Notes: generated from the letters alone by a model not told the origin. Shown: positions 53,266 through 62,026, counted from the stretch's first letter. The stretch is 64,000 bases of DNA from JAQGMJ01 sp036498945 (GCA_036498945.1 DASYEQ010000124.1:12526-76525); one strand, 5' to 3'. Numbers and translations are program-made.

Positions 53266-54552
53266 ATGAACCATAGCTCCAGCCTCACCACTCTTCCACG
53301 CAGCCCGGCCACTCATTCGGCCTCTGGCTTTAACCATAACTTCGCGCCTGTCGCCATGAATCAAGTAAGCAAGCGCAAACTTTCTTCGCCCGCCGCCTTT
53401 TATCTGCTGGCCTCGCTCACCGTTTCCTTCCTCGCCGGCTCGCTCGCCCCCACGCCCTTGTATCCGGTGTATCAGGCCGCTTGGGGCTTCTCGGCGCTTA
53501 CCACCACCGAAATTTTCGGCGTCTATGCCCTGGTGCTGCTGGTCACGCTCCTGATCGCAGGCCGCCTGTCGGACCACGTCGGCCGCCGCCCGGTGCTGAT
53601 CGTCGCCGCCTTCGTCCAGGCCGTGGTGATGGGGATTTTCGCCACCGCCACCGGCGTCGACCACCTGATCCTCGCCCGCATTGTTCAAGGCATCGCCACC
53701 GGTGCGGCCCTGGGCGCCATCGGCGCTGGCCTGGTCGATTTCGACAAGGCCCGCGGCGCCGCCGCCAACGCCATCGCGCCGATGGCCGGCACCGGCCTCG
53801 GTGCCCTGGTCTCGGGCCTGTTCGTACACTTCCTGCCCGCGCCCACCGTGCTGGTGTACGCGGTGCTGGCGGTGGTGTTCGTGCTGCAAGGCATCGGCGT
53901 GATCTTCATCGCCGAGACCGTTACCCGCCGCCCCGGCGCCGTTGCCTCTCTCATGCCGCAACTGACCCTGCCGGCCGCCTCGCGCAAGCCGATGGTGCTC
54001 GCCGCGCCCTCGCTGGTGGCCCTGTGGGCGCTGGGCGGCCTCTACGCCTCGCTGGTGCCGGCGCTCGCCCGCGGCACGCTCGGGCTGAACCCCTCGTTTG
54101 CCGGCGGCCTGGCGGTGTTCACGCTTTCCGCTGCCGGTGTGCTGACGGTGCTGGCGGTGAAAGACTGGGAAGCGCGCCGTGTGCTCAACCTGGGGGCGCT
54201 TGGCACCCTCTTCGGCGCCGCCGGCGTCACCCTCGCCTTCACCCTGCACTCGGCGGCAGGCTTTTTCGTCGCCACCGTGGTTGCCGGCATCGGCTTCGGC
54301 GGCGGCTTCCAGGGCGCCGTGCGCAGCGTGGTGCCGACTGCCAAGGCGCATGAACGCGCCGGCGTGCTCTCGGTGGTGTTCGTCATCAGCTACCTGGCGA
54401 TGGGCCTGCCCGCCATCATCGCCGGCTACTTCGCCGCCAGGTACGGCAACCTGCTCGGCACCGCGCAGGAATTCGGCGCCGTGGTGGTGGTGCTGTCGAT
54501 CTTCGCGCTGCTGGGCGCCGCGCTTACCCGCCCGCAGGCGGCCAGCGTGTAA
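53266..54552 (+). CDS. MFS drug-efflux-type transporter controlled by TetR
   Basis: 428 residues from ATG 53266 (AAGGGGAACC upstream). A hydrophilic start of about 40 residues precedes twelve helices; helix 1 reads AFYLLASLTVSFLAGSLAPT. Motif A is AGRLSDHVGRRPVLI (about 103-117), and GTGLGALVSGLF is the motif-C-like helix of antiporters. Drug/H+ antiport fits the context, but the substrate is unknown. A terminator follows. Confidence 0.87.
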   Translation: MNHSSSLTTLPRSPATHSASGFNHNFAPVAMNQVSKRKLSSPAAFYLLASLTVSFLAGSLAPTPLYPVYQAAWGFSALTTTEIFGVYALVLLVTLLIAGRLSDHVGRRPVLIVAAFVQAVVMGIFATATGVDHLILARIVQGIATGAALGAIGAGLVDFDKARGAAANAIAPMAGTGLGALVSGLFVHFLPAPTVLVYAVLAVVFVLQGIGVIFIAETVTRRPGAVASLMPQLTLPAASRKPMVLAAPSLVALWALGGLYASLVPALARGTLGLNPSFAGGLAVFTLSAAGVLTVLAVKDWEARRVLNLGALGTLFGAAGVTLAFTLHSAAGFFVATVVAGIGFGGGFQGAVRSVVPTAKAHERAGVLSVVFVISYLAMGLPAIIAGYFAARYGNLLGTAQEFGAVVVVLSIFALLGAALTRPQAASV

Positions 54553-54624
54553 GGCGACGCGCCGGGGCGCGCCCGCAACGCCGCCCCGGCAGCTGCTTCT
54601 GTTCCCCTGTTGTCTCCCCGATTC

Positions 54625-54660
54625 GCCCGGCGCGCCTGCCATGGCCGCCGGGCATTTTTT
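54625..54660 (+). terminator. Intrinsic terminator after the MFS pump
   Basis: GCCCGGCG (54625-54632) pairs with CGCCGGGC (54646-54653), followed by A and T6. Confidence 0.85.
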
Positions 54661-54740
54661 ATTCCGTGCCCGGCGATGCCTGCCGGTTCAGCCGGGCCCC
54701 TCAACCGGCGGCGTCTCAACCCAGCCGCACATCTCCACCC

Positions 54741-54808
54741 GGCTGCGCCTCAACCGGGCCACACGTTCCCATCCGGCTGCGCCTCAACCGGGCCACACGT
54801 TCCCATCC
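54741..54808. repeat. Two exact 34-bp tandem repeats within degenerate flanking copies
   Basis: The 34-bp unit 54741-54774 (GGCTGCGCCTCAACCGGGCC then ACACGTTCCCATCC) is repeated exactly at 54775-54808. Diverged partial units flank it on both sides (about 54712-54740 and 54856-54875). It occupies the non-coding gap 54553-54865. This is a minisatellite-like array that could vary in copy number between strains. Confidence 0.85.
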
Positions 54809-54865
54809 GGCATGCCTCCGGCCGCCATGGTGCACCCCCGCCGCGCCTCCCGGCCCGGCTGCGCC

Positions 54866-55492
54866 TCAGTTCGGCCGCGTCATGATCGGCCGGCGCATGG
54901 TGGTGAGCGCCTTTTGCGTCTGGTCGTACGACTCTTTCGCCTTGTCCAGCTGCTCCCGGTAGATCTTCACGTCCTTCGGGTCCTTGGAAAGGCCGCCGGA
55001 ACTCTTTCTCAGCAGTTCGATGATGTCCAGCGCGCTCTGGCGCTGCAGTTCCTTGACGTCGCGCACGTGGTCGCCCCAGCTCTTTTTCTTTTGCATCACC
55101 TCGAACAGCGAAGCCTCGGCATATGCCATCAGCGTGTAGTAAGTGGGCAAGAGCCCCGGCGTGTCGGTGCGCACCTTGTCGAAGAAGGTATTGCGGCACT
55201 CCTCCAGCCGGGTGCGCGCGCCCAGCACGGCGGCGATCTCGGGATCGCGCGCGATGCTCGGGTCGGTCTCCTGCTCGGTGCTGGCGGTCTGGTAATCCGC
55301 CGGCAGGCGGCGCCGCGCCGCTTCGAAATCGCCGCGGTCGTAAACCGTCTGATAGCAGTTGCGCAACTGCTCGTAGGCGAGCGAATTCAGGCGCGCCATA
55401 TTCTTGGTGACGCGGTCCTCCGCGCACGACGCGCACAACAGCGCCAGCAACAGGATGGGCGCGCCCCGGCGCCAAATCATTGAAAGTGCCAC
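54866..55492 (-). CDS. Putative lipoprotein with helical body
   Basis: 208 residues (ATG 55492; ATG 55480 is possible). The lipobox LLALLCASCAE places the lipidated Cys at about residue 23. The mature protein is mostly charged helix (LNSLAYEQLRNCYQTVYDRG, RDVKELQRQSALDIIELLRK, KIYREQLDKAKESYDQTQKA) and likely forms coiled coils. Its two further cysteines are NCYQ and ECRN. No family recognised. The 247-bp gap upstream (55493-55739) holds no gene. Confidence 0.75.
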   Translation of the reverse strand: MALSMIWRRGAPILLLALLCASCAEDRVTKNMARLNSLAYEQLRNCYQTVYDRGDFEAARRRLPADYQTASTEQETDPSIARDPEIAAVLGARTRLEECRNTFFDKVRTDTPGLLPTYYTLMAYAEASLFEVMQKKKSWGDHVRDVKELQRQSALDIIELLRKSSGGLSKDPKDVKIYREQLDKAKESYDQTQKALTTMRRPIMTRPN

Positions 55493-55739
55493 CCGGCCTC
55501 CTCCTTAGCACACCGCCTGCCGGCGGCGGTCGATCTGCGCCGCCGCGCGATTTCCTCCCGGCGGCGCCTGGTAATTGGAGCGCATTGTACCGGCCCCAAG
55601 GCCGGCTTCGCGCGCGATTTTGCGCGTGGCATAATGGAATCGTCCCGCAGTCCCGGCTGTACGCACGCGATACGCATTTCCCGCACTTTCCTTTCGAGGC
55701 GCGCCACAAGACGCGCCAACCCTTGCAAGGAGACGCACC

Positions 55740-56180
55740 ATGGACGAGCGCACCGTACTGAACTCCATGCCCCGGCAGCGCGTGATCAGCGTCGGCCCCG
55801 AGGCCACCGTGCACAAGGCAGCGGTCGTCATGACCCAGGCCAACTGCGGCAGCGTGCTGGTGCTGAACGGCGACGGCTCGCTCGCCGGCATCCTCACCGA
55901 GCGCGATCTGATGACCCGCGTGGTCGCCAAGGCGCTCGACCCCGCCGGCACGCAGGTGGCCAGCGTGATGACGCGCAACCCGCGCTGCGTGCCGCCGGAA
56001 ACCAAGGTGTCGGACGCCATCGTGATCATGATCGAGCGCGGCTTTCGCCACCTGCCGGTGGTCAAGGGCGAAAAGATCCTCGGCGTGTTCTCCGTGCGCG
56101 ACGCCCTGCCGCGCGAGGTCGACATGGCCGTTTCCGCCGCCGAATTCAACGAACAGATGATGGACGCCGGCGGCGGCTGA
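55740..56180 (+). CDS. Tandem CBS-domain protein
   Basis: 146 residues forming two CBS motifs in tandem: PRQRVISVGPEATVHKAAVVM...GILTERDLMTRVV (about 9-62) and VMTRNPRCVPPETKVSDAIVIM...GVFSVRDAL (about 79-123). The module binds adenosyl ligands and senses energy state. It is a stand-alone regulator; no partner enzyme is fused. AAGGAGACGCACC precedes the ATG. Confidence 0.88.
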   Translation: MDERTVLNSMPRQRVISVGPEATVHKAAVVMTQANCGSVLVLNGDGSLAGILTERDLMTRVVAKALDPAGTQVASVMTRNPRCVPPETKVSDAIVIMIERGFRHLPVVKGEKILGVFSVRDALPREVDMAVSAAEFNEQMMDAGGG

Positions 56181-56267
56181 AACCGCGGCTACGGATAAGC
56201 ACGTATTTCCCTGCATGCCGCGCGGCGCCATGATGGCGCCCCGCTGCACCTCACAGGGAAAGCCGCC

Positions 56268-56684
56268 ATGTCCGCCACCGCAAGCCCGCAGATTCTCGCC
56301 CTCATCCGCGCCTGGGAAGCCGCCGTCGTCGCGCACGACATCGATGCCGTGCTCGCGCACCACGCCGATGATTTGCTGATGTTCGACGTCGTCGGCCCGG
56401 AGCGCCTGCAAGGCATCGAAGCCTACCGGCAGAGCTGGAACGACCAGTTCTTTCCCTGGCACGCCGGCCCGCAACGCCGCTTCGAGCTGCGCGACATCGA
56501 CGTGCGCGCCGGCGACACCGCGGCCTTTGCCACCGCCCTGCTCGACTGCGCCGGCATGGAATCCGGCAAACACGTCGCCTTCACCCTGCGCCTGACCCTC
56601 GGCTTCGAGAAGCGCGGCGGCGAATGGACGGTGGTGCACGAGCACCACTCGCAGCCGCTGCCGGTTCCCGGAGAACTCGGCTGA
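56268..56684 (+). CDS. SnoaL/DUF4440-like (NTF2-fold) protein
   Basis: 138 residues with the NTF2-like pattern: ILALIRAWEAAVVAHDIDAVLAHHADDLLMFDVVGPERLQG, then EAYRQSWNDQFF, FELRDIDVRAGDTAAFATALLDCAG and the closing strand EWTVVHEHHSQP. Members are small ligand-binding or isomerase/hydrolase enzymes with a conical pocket. No specific catalytic set was identified. AGGGAAAG lies upstream of the ATG. Confidence 0.82.
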   Translation: MSATASPQILALIRAWEAAVVAHDIDAVLAHHADDLLMFDVVGPERLQGIEAYRQSWNDQFFPWHAGPQRRFELRDIDVRAGDTAAFATALLDCAGMESGKHVAFTLRLTLGFEKRGGEWTVVHEHHSQPLPVPGELG

Positions 56685-56728
56685 GGCGGCGCGGCCGCGC
56701 GGGGCGACGCGGATTGCGGGGAGGGCGG

Positions 56729-56902
56729 CTAGTTCGAAACGTCCTTGGTGCGGGTGCGGCCCACCGCGCCCATCACGCACAGCCCCAGCAGGATCAGCAC
56801 CGCGATGGCAATGTAGGTGTGGCCGACGTGCATGACCACCAGGCCCCAGGCCAGCCCGATGATGAAGATCGCGGCGCCGATCATATACAGAGCGAATGAC
56901 AT
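56729..56902 (-). CDS. 57-residue two-helix membrane protein
   Basis: The small ORF starts at ATG 56902 with AAAGAGG upstream and encodes MSFALYMIGAAIFIIGLAWG, a short loop with VVMHVGHTYIAIA, a second helix (IAIAVLILLGLCVMGAVG) and the basic tail RTRTKDVSN. Two membrane helices and a sensible ribosome site support it as real. Function unknown. Confidence 0.65.
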   Translation of the reverse strand: MSFALYMIGAAIFIIGLAWGLVVMHVGHTYIAIAVLILLGLCVMGAVGRTRTKDVSN

Positions 56903-57080
56903 AGACGGCCTCTTTCAGGGTTGGAAGGCAATACCCGGCGGATGCATGGCCCGCGCGAGCTTGGGCGCATTTTGCAAAACCCGGGCGCGCCGCGCCATGC
57001 GCCCGCGCCTGAAAGCCGCGTAGGCCGAAACCGACAGGGCGCCGCCACCATGAGAAACCCTGAGAAATTTCGCGAAAATT

Positions 57081-57226
57081 GGCAACACAAGCGTGGTGAG
57101 CACCCGCACACCACGGAAAACCACGGTGGTTTTTCGAACATCGCCACCGTGGTCAACACAAGCGTGGTCCGCCGGCGCGCACGCATCGGCGCGCCTCTGG
57201 CGCCCTGCCACCACAAATGTGTTGCC
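57081..57226. repeat. Palindromic repeat cluster in the gap 56903-57571
   Basis: The 15-mer CAACACAAGCGTGGT occurs at 57083-57097 and again at 57154-57168. A third, inverted and slightly diverged copy (CACCACAAATGTGTTGCC, 57209-57226) matches the reverse complement of 57081-57098 at 15 of 18 positions. Between them lie hairpins CGTGGTG/CACCACG (57092-57115) and CCACGGTGG/CCACCGTGG (57121-57152). The rest of this 669-bp gap holds no supported gene. Confidence 0.7.
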
Positions 57227-57571
57227 CCGCCGCGCCCGCCGCCCCCGGCCATCAACACGGCCGGCAGCGGGAACCACTGCGGCGGCAACCTGGAGCATGA
57301 TCTTCCGCGCCTCGCGCGGCGCAGTTTCTGGGTGAAACCTCGAACCGGGACTTCGGGGTGAGATTCCGGGCGGAAGGGGCAGCGCGCAGCGCGACGCCAA
57401 CGCCCAACCTTGCTGTTCAAAGATACGCGAAATCCGCCCCCGTGTGTTGTCGCGCCGCCGCCCTTCGCGCCGCGCGCCGCCGCCTTCACGCCCCCGCGCC
57501 CGCGTGCTAGAGTGGGCGCATGCCGCACCCGATGCGGCGCTGCCCTCCAACAATTCCAAGAGGCAAGAAGA

Positions 57572-58072
57572 ATGAAAAAAGTGTTCCTGTTCATCGGCGC
57601 CGTGCTGCTGCTGTTGATCGGCACCTCCACCGCCTATCTCTACCTCACCCCCGGCGGCAAGACCATCCGCAAGACGGCCGGCATGGTCGGCCAGGCCGCC
57701 TCCGCCGCCATGACCTTCCGCCCCGACGGCCGCTGGTGGAACTGCTCCGGCATGCTGCTGCAAGGCAGCGAGCCCTGCTCGGCCGATACCGTCGGCAAGC
57801 TGCAACTGCTGCCCGAGGAACAGGCCATGCTGGCGAAATTCGACGCCTTGCCCGCCACCGGCGTCACCGAGGAACAGCTCGCCGCCCTCGTCGGCAAGGA
57901 GCCGGCGCGCGTCACCCGCCTGGCGGGCTTAAGCCGCATGGAGTGGAACAACCCCATCAGCGGCCACGGCGCCGCCGGCATGCTCACCATTTCGCTGATG
58001 GACGGCGCCGTGAACGAATACCGCTGGTTCGACCTCAAGCGCTTCTACCTCTGGAAAAAAGCCAAGGCGTAA
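57572..58072 (+). CDS. Membrane-anchored protein with DGRWWNC motif, paralogue 1
   Basis: 166 residues from ATG 57572 (AAGAGGCAAGAAG upstream). An N-terminal membrane anchor (KKVFLFIGAVLLLLIGTSTA) precedes a periplasmic domain with RPDGRWWNCSGMLLQGSEPCSADTVG and LLPEEQAMLAKFDALP. Two cysteines 14 residues apart may form a disulfide. The C-terminus is WFDLKRFYLWKKAKA. The next gene is a paralogue with the same order of motifs. No known family was recognised. Confidence 0.75.
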   Translation: MKKVFLFIGAVLLLLIGTSTAYLYLTPGGKTIRKTAGMVGQAASAAMTFRPDGRWWNCSGMLLQGSEPCSADTVGKLQLLPEEQAMLAKFDALPATGVTEEQLAALVGKEPARVTRLAGLSRMEWNNPISGHGAAGMLTISLMDGAVNEYRWFDLKRFYLWKKAKA

Positions 58073-58081
58073 GGCGCGGCC

Positions 58082-58609
58082 ATGCGCAAGGCACTCATCT
58101 TCTCCGCCATCGCCGCGGTGCTGCTGCTGGGCTTTTCCTTCTCCTACCAGACCCTGCACCGGCGCGGCCAGACGCTGAACCAGACCGTGCATGAAATCGG
58201 CAACTTCATCACCGCCGGGCTCGCCTTGCGCCAGGACGGCCGCTGGTGGAACTGCACCGGCGCCGTCACCGACGGCTCGGCCTGCTCCGCCGAAAGCGTC
58301 GCCAGCCTGCCCCTGGAACCCGACGAAAAAGCCCTGATGGGCCGGCTCGACATGCTGCCCGCGCCGCCGGGGCCGATCACCGAAGCCGACCTCACCGCCG
58401 CCTTCGGCCGCCCGCCGGACGGGCGCCGCAGCAAGGAAAGCCTGACCATCTCGGCCTGGGTCTACTTCAGGAAAGGTGTCAAAGGCGCCAAAGGCGCCAA
58501 CGTTCTCCAGGTCTACGAGAAAGACGGCCACCTCAGCCAGATCTACTGGATAGGCGAGCCCGACAAACGCTTCTACCTCGTCAAGCAATACCCGCCCGCG
58601 CCGCATTAA
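58082..58609 (+). CDS. Membrane-anchored protein with DGRWWNC motif, paralogue 2
   Basis: 175 residues, 9 bp after paralogue 1, so co-transcribed. Membrane anchor LIFSAIAAVLLLGFSFSYQT, then RQDGRWWNCTGAVTDGSACSAESVASLPLEPDEKALMGRLDMLPAPPG, parallel to the first copy. The C-terminal part diverges and includes GVKGAKGAN, encoded by a short internal direct repeat, and a YWIGEPDKRFYLVKQYPP tail. Tandem duplication and divergence of a secreted or envelope protein is the likely origin. Confidence 0.75.
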   Translation: MRKALIFSAIAAVLLLGFSFSYQTLHRRGQTLNQTVHEIGNFITAGLALRQDGRWWNCTGAVTDGSACSAESVASLPLEPDEKALMGRLDMLPAPPGPITEADLTAAFGRPPDGRRSKESLTISAWVYFRKGVKGAKGANVLQVYEKDGHLSQIYWIGEPDKRFYLVKQYPPAPH

Positions 58610-58688
58610 GCTGCGCCCACCTGCGCAACCAAACCCGCGCACCGCGCGTAGCAGCAAGCGTCACCCCCTTCACAACAAGGAGACCTTC

Positions 58689-59624
58689 ATGCGCCCGCCC
58701 CTGCTCAACGCCCTGCGCCTCACCGCCGCCTTCGCCATCGCCGCCTGCACCCTCGCCGCCGCCCCTGCCCGCGCGCAAGCGCCGATCGACTTCTCCAAGG
58801 TCGAGGTGAAAGTCACCGACCTGGGCCACCAGACCTACATGCTCGCCGGCGCCGGCGGCAACGTCACCATCGCGGTCGGCACCGACGGCATCATCATGGT
58901 CGACGGCCAGTACGCCCCCATGCACGACAAGCTCAAGGCCGCGATTGCCAAGATCTCCCCGCTGCCGATCAAATACCTGATCAACACCCACTTCCACGGC
59001 GACCACACCGGCGGCAACGCCCCCTTCCACCGCGACGGCGCCACCATCGTCGCGCAAGACAACATCCGCGTGCGCCTCGCCGCCGGCACCACCAACGGCC
59101 TTTCCGGCGCCAAGACCCCGCCGCAACCCGCCAACGCCCTGCCCACCGACACCTACTTCGGCGGCCAGAAAATCATCGAAGTCGGCGGCCGCCGCGCCAT
59201 CCTCACCCACATCAACAACGCCCACACCGACGGCGACACCTACGTCTGGTTCGCCGACGCCAACGTCCTCTGCACCGGCGACGTCTTCAACAACCGCAAG
59301 AAATACCAGACCATCGACTACGCCAACGGCGGCAGCATAGAAGGCATGGCCCAGGCCAACGAAACCTTCCTCACCTTCATCGACGACAACACCAAAGTCA
59401 TCCCCGGCCACGGCGGCCTCGCCCACAAGGCCGACGTCGTCGGCTTCCACAACATGCTCACCACCGCGCGCGACCGCATCAAGAAGCTCTACCTCGAAGG
59501 TAAGACCGAAGCCGAAGTGATCGCGATGAAGCCGCTGGCTGATCTCGATGCGACGTGGGCGGACAACGAGAAGGCGGCGGCGGACTATACGAAGATGGTT
59601 TACAACTCGTTTAGAAGGTCGTAA
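58689..59624 (+). CDS. Secreted MBL-fold metallo-hydrolase
   Basis: 311 residues with a signal peptide (MRPPLLNALRLTAAFAIAAC...ARA). The zinc motif HFHGDHTGGN gives His101, His103, Asp105 and His106; a later TGDVFNN aspartate and PGHGGLAHK histidine complete the site. It resembles periplasmic QPS/SdsA-like or B3-like MBL hydrolases; the substrate is unknown. AAGGAGACC lies before the start. It is the last high-GC gene before the AT-rich region. Confidence 0.85.
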   Translation: MRPPLLNALRLTAAFAIAACTLAAAPARAQAPIDFSKVEVKVTDLGHQTYMLAGAGGNVTIAVGTDGIIMVDGQYAPMHDKLKAAIAKISPLPIKYLINTHFHGDHTGGNAPFHRDGATIVAQDNIRVRLAAGTTNGLSGAKTPPQPANALPTDTYFGGQKIIEVGGRRAILTHINNAHTDGDTYVWFADANVLCTGDVFNNRKKYQTIDYANGGSIEGMAQANETFLTFIDDNTKVIPGHGGLAHKADVVGFHNMLTTARDRIKKLYLEGKTEAEVIAMKPLADLDATWADNEKAAADYTKMVYNSFRRS

Positions 59625-59705
59625 ACCTACTGCACCGAAAGTGAAAAGGACGAAGGTCAGATCATCTCTTGGCAAAGATGCCGAATTAATTTAACCCTCG
59701 TCCGT

Positions 59706-60752
59706 TTAGTTTCTGTCTAGCCTGGCAGGATCAGAAGTATCAGTTCCATCTGACGCCGCTTGCTGGGGCTCGCGGATGGGTGTCGGGAGTTGGGCGAGGG
59801 TCTTGAAACCTTTGAAGCCGGCGATGACACTCCCAATGTAGTCCGGATCGCTACTTTCGTAGATCCGCTTTTGCTCTTCCTGGGGCTTGGATTTGACCCA
59901 GGCCTTGAATTCGTCCGAGGCGACGACCTTCTTCCAGTCGGGATGCTGCTGGCTCAACTTCGCCGCAATCTCGTCGCGTTGACGCTGCTCAGCCACCTTC
60001 TTCTGGTTGTCCGTGTAGTAGTCGAGCAGCGCAATAATGTCGTCAGCGTTGTCCGACCTGCCGAGTTCTTGCATGCCCACTGGCATCGCCTTGTACCAAT
60101 CACCGAACTCTTTTGACTGCACGATCTCGAGCCAGTTTGGGTAACGAAGAGCAACAGCCGGAACCCATGCCGGCAGATCAGGCCTTGATGGTGGCGAGAC
60201 TTGGATGTCTGGAATGGTGCGGGGAGGTCCTGACGATACCACTACCTGCTGCGGCATGGGCGCCGGGGCCGGCGCAGTTGCCAAGTTGTAGTCTCTTGGA
60301 GCAGATGGCGTCGATTGTGATTCCCGATTGAGGGCATGGGAAAGCAAAATTAGAAGGCCAACGACGCAGATGGCGACTAGCCAAGTAGGGGCCTGCCGCC
60401 CCCCACTCGCTTGCGGCTGTGGTGGCGGGGGCGGAGAGTAGGACTGACGCGGAGGAGGTTCAGGACGCGGAGGCGGTTCGCGATACGTCTGTTGGGTGTT
60501 CGCTTGCCTCGTCTGTTCCTTGAACGATTCTTGTTCGTCGATCCACGCATCGTGTGCTGCACGCTGTTCAGGATCGGATAAGACATCGTATGCGACGTTG
60601 ATAATTTTTAGGATTCGCTCGGCTTCTTCCTTGTCGCTGTGCCGATCTGGATGATATTTCTGCGCAAGTGTCTTATACGCAGCCCGAATCACCTCGGGCG
60701 GCGCATTTCGCATCACCTTCAAATTGTCGTAGTGTGATTTAACTGGCGACAT
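59706..60752 (-). CDS. Membrane-anchored J-domain protein
   Basis: 348 residues. The N-terminal J domain (SHYDNLKVMRNAPPEVIRAAYKTLAQKYHPDRHSDKEEA, HPD at about 34-36) stimulates DnaK ATPase. Then come a proline-rich linker (PPPRPEPPPRQSYSPPPPP), one membrane helix (TWLVAICVVGLLILLSHAL, about 124-142) and a C-terminal region with two similar helical segments (YPNWLEIVQSKEFGDWYKAM; HPDWKKVVASDEFKAWVKSK). Base composition is lower in GC than the neighbours to its left. It probably recruits DnaK to a membrane site. Confidence 0.85.
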   Translation of the reverse strand: MSPVKSHYDNLKVMRNAPPEVIRAAYKTLAQKYHPDRHSDKEEAERILKIINVAYDVLSDPEQRAAHDAWIDEQESFKEQTRQANTQQTYREPPPRPEPPPRQSYSPPPPPQPQASGGRQAPTWLVAICVVGLLILLSHALNRESQSTPSAPRDYNLATAPAPAPMPQQVVVSSGPPRTIPDIQVSPPSRPDLPAWVPAVALRYPNWLEIVQSKEFGDWYKAMPVGMQELGRSDNADDIIALLDYYTDNQKKVAEQRQRDEIAAKLSQQHPDWKKVVASDEFKAWVKSKPQEEQKRIYESSDPDYIGSVIAGFKGFKTLAQLPTPIREPQQAASDGTDTSDPARLDRN

Positions 60753-60943
60753 GAATACCCGCCCCGGCGCTTGTTATCTGCCGGATGCCATCATCATGAA
60801 AATTCTGTGATGGATCGGCATCATATTGTAGGGCGACTCTATCGCAAACTAGGAACGACAGGTAGTTGGGATCTCTCTTTTGAAATAATTAGGACCTGGA
60901 CTTGAGTCCTTTAATTCCTTGTCATAAATTTGGTTTGCCGAAT

Positions 60944-60972
60944 TTGATTATCAAGTTTTTTGCAAATATAGC
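60944..60972 (+). promoter_or_regulatory. Sigma-70-like promoter of the AT-rich two-gene unit
   Basis: TTGATT (60944-60949), 17 bp, TATAGC (60967-60972) lies 82 bp before the gene at 61055. The dyad TTGAT-T-ATCAA (60944-60954) overlaps the -35 box. The rest of the gap 60753-61054 is AT-rich and contains a small AGGAC/GTCCT hairpin (about 60892-60910), no gene. Confidence 0.6.
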
Positions 60973-61054
60973 AAGGTTCGGTCACTGAAAGTTCCGGGTG
61001 TGAAAAAGTTCATCGCAGATCTCGGGCAATAACAATTGAACTACGGGGGCTTCT

Positions 61055-62014
61055 ATGTTTTCGTTGGCCGCTTATACCATCAAAGTAAAACAACTTCATA
61101 AGCGCGGTCACGATTACTGTGATCTTTCCGAATTTGGAGATAAAAAATTCGATATTGAAGATTTTTTAACTGACTTTTTTGGATCTCGTCTGGAGAGTTA
61201 TCTGACTCTTCCGAACAGTCGCATGATGCGAATTGCCACGCTCCTAGACATAACGCCGTCGCGTACTTGGGCCGGATTTATTGAGACAGGTGACTATGGC
61301 TATACAAGTGATCTCTTCGATACCGCTGCGAATGTAGTGTCCTACCATCGCAAGGCGCCTGAAGCTGAAATGATTCCTTTTTTTTTCATGCTTTCAGTGC
61401 CTGCAAACGCAAGTATGGGGATATTGCTGTTGCAGCGCTTTAAGCAATTTGGCATCAAGTCTCACCTTGTTCCAGAGTTAAAGCGTGCTTTTGAGAAAAC
61501 CTATTCTGGATTTGGATTAGAAATCGAGCGACTGGTCCCTAAAACTTTCATTGACAACGTCTTAAAAGATGGCGTTTTAAAGGCCTTACGGTTTATTAAC
61601 TACGAACTGCCTAGCGACTTAGCCGATACCGCTAAGACTCTTGGAATAAAGCCCGTCGTCTCTAGCGCTGAGTTAATTATTCACGCTCGCCGAGAACATT
61701 CATTGCCAATGCCTAAGGCCGTTGAAAGTGTATTCAAGCGCACGAAGAACGTCATTGATATTGTGGAATTACCCAGTTTCGAATACTCCACCGTCAAGTT
61801 GGAGATGGAAGTTGGGAATCGGCGGCGGACCATAAACCTGTCAAGCATTGAAAATATGGGCGGAAATTTCGATATCACCGAGGAAATTAGTGTCGGCCCA
61901 AATGGCCATCCGCGTCCAGACTCAATATTTAAGGTAACAGGAGAATATCTGGTCGATCTTCTCGCTGGAGTGAAAATAAGTGTTGATCAGCCAAAGTTGA
62001 AAAGAAAAAATTGA
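61055..62014 (+). CDS. Unrecognised ~319-residue soluble protein, first gene of a two-gene unit
   Basis: 319 residues with no signal peptide or membrane helix. Codon use is AT-rich, unlike the main part of the window. Visible features: VKQLHKRGHDYCDLSEFGDKKFDIEDFL near the start, a central segment FFFMLSVPANASMGILLLQRFKQFGIKSHLV (about 110-140) of mixed strand/helix type, and a C-terminal part rich in strands (FEYSTVKLEMEVGNRRRTINL). I do not recognise the family. The membrane protein at 62027 begins 12 bp after its stop. The layout, soluble sensor plus small membrane effector in a foreign-looking island, resembles some phage-defence modules; that role is inference. Confidence 0.75.
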   Translation: MFSLAAYTIKVKQLHKRGHDYCDLSEFGDKKFDIEDFLTDFFGSRLESYLTLPNSRMMRIATLLDITPSRTWAGFIETGDYGYTSDLFDTAANVVSYHRKAPEAEMIPFFFMLSVPANASMGILLLQRFKQFGIKSHLVPELKRAFEKTYSGFGLEIERLVPKTFIDNVLKDGVLKALRFINYELPSDLADTAKTLGIKPVVSSAELIIHARREHSLPMPKAVESVFKRTKNVIDIVELPSFEYSTVKLEMEVGNRRRTINLSSIENMGGNFDITEEISVGPNGHPRPDSIFKVTGEYLVDLLAGVKISVDQPKLKRKN

Positions 62015-62026
62015 GCGGTAGAGAAA

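Noticed and set aside
53020..54642. 540-codon frame antisense to the MFS pump
   Set aside because: Product is a His/Gly/Arg-rich shadow; the sense MFS gene with promoter, operators and terminator is convincing.
54750..56780. 676-codon minus-strand open frame
   Set aside because: It runs antisense to the CBS and NTF2-like genes and through tandem repeats; those genes have ribosome sites and clear domains.
56921..57361. 146-codon plus-strand frame (and a 296-codon minus-strand frame) over the palindromic cluster
   Set aside because: No ribosome site, no domain, and the frame is explained by hairpin repeats; not supported as a gene.
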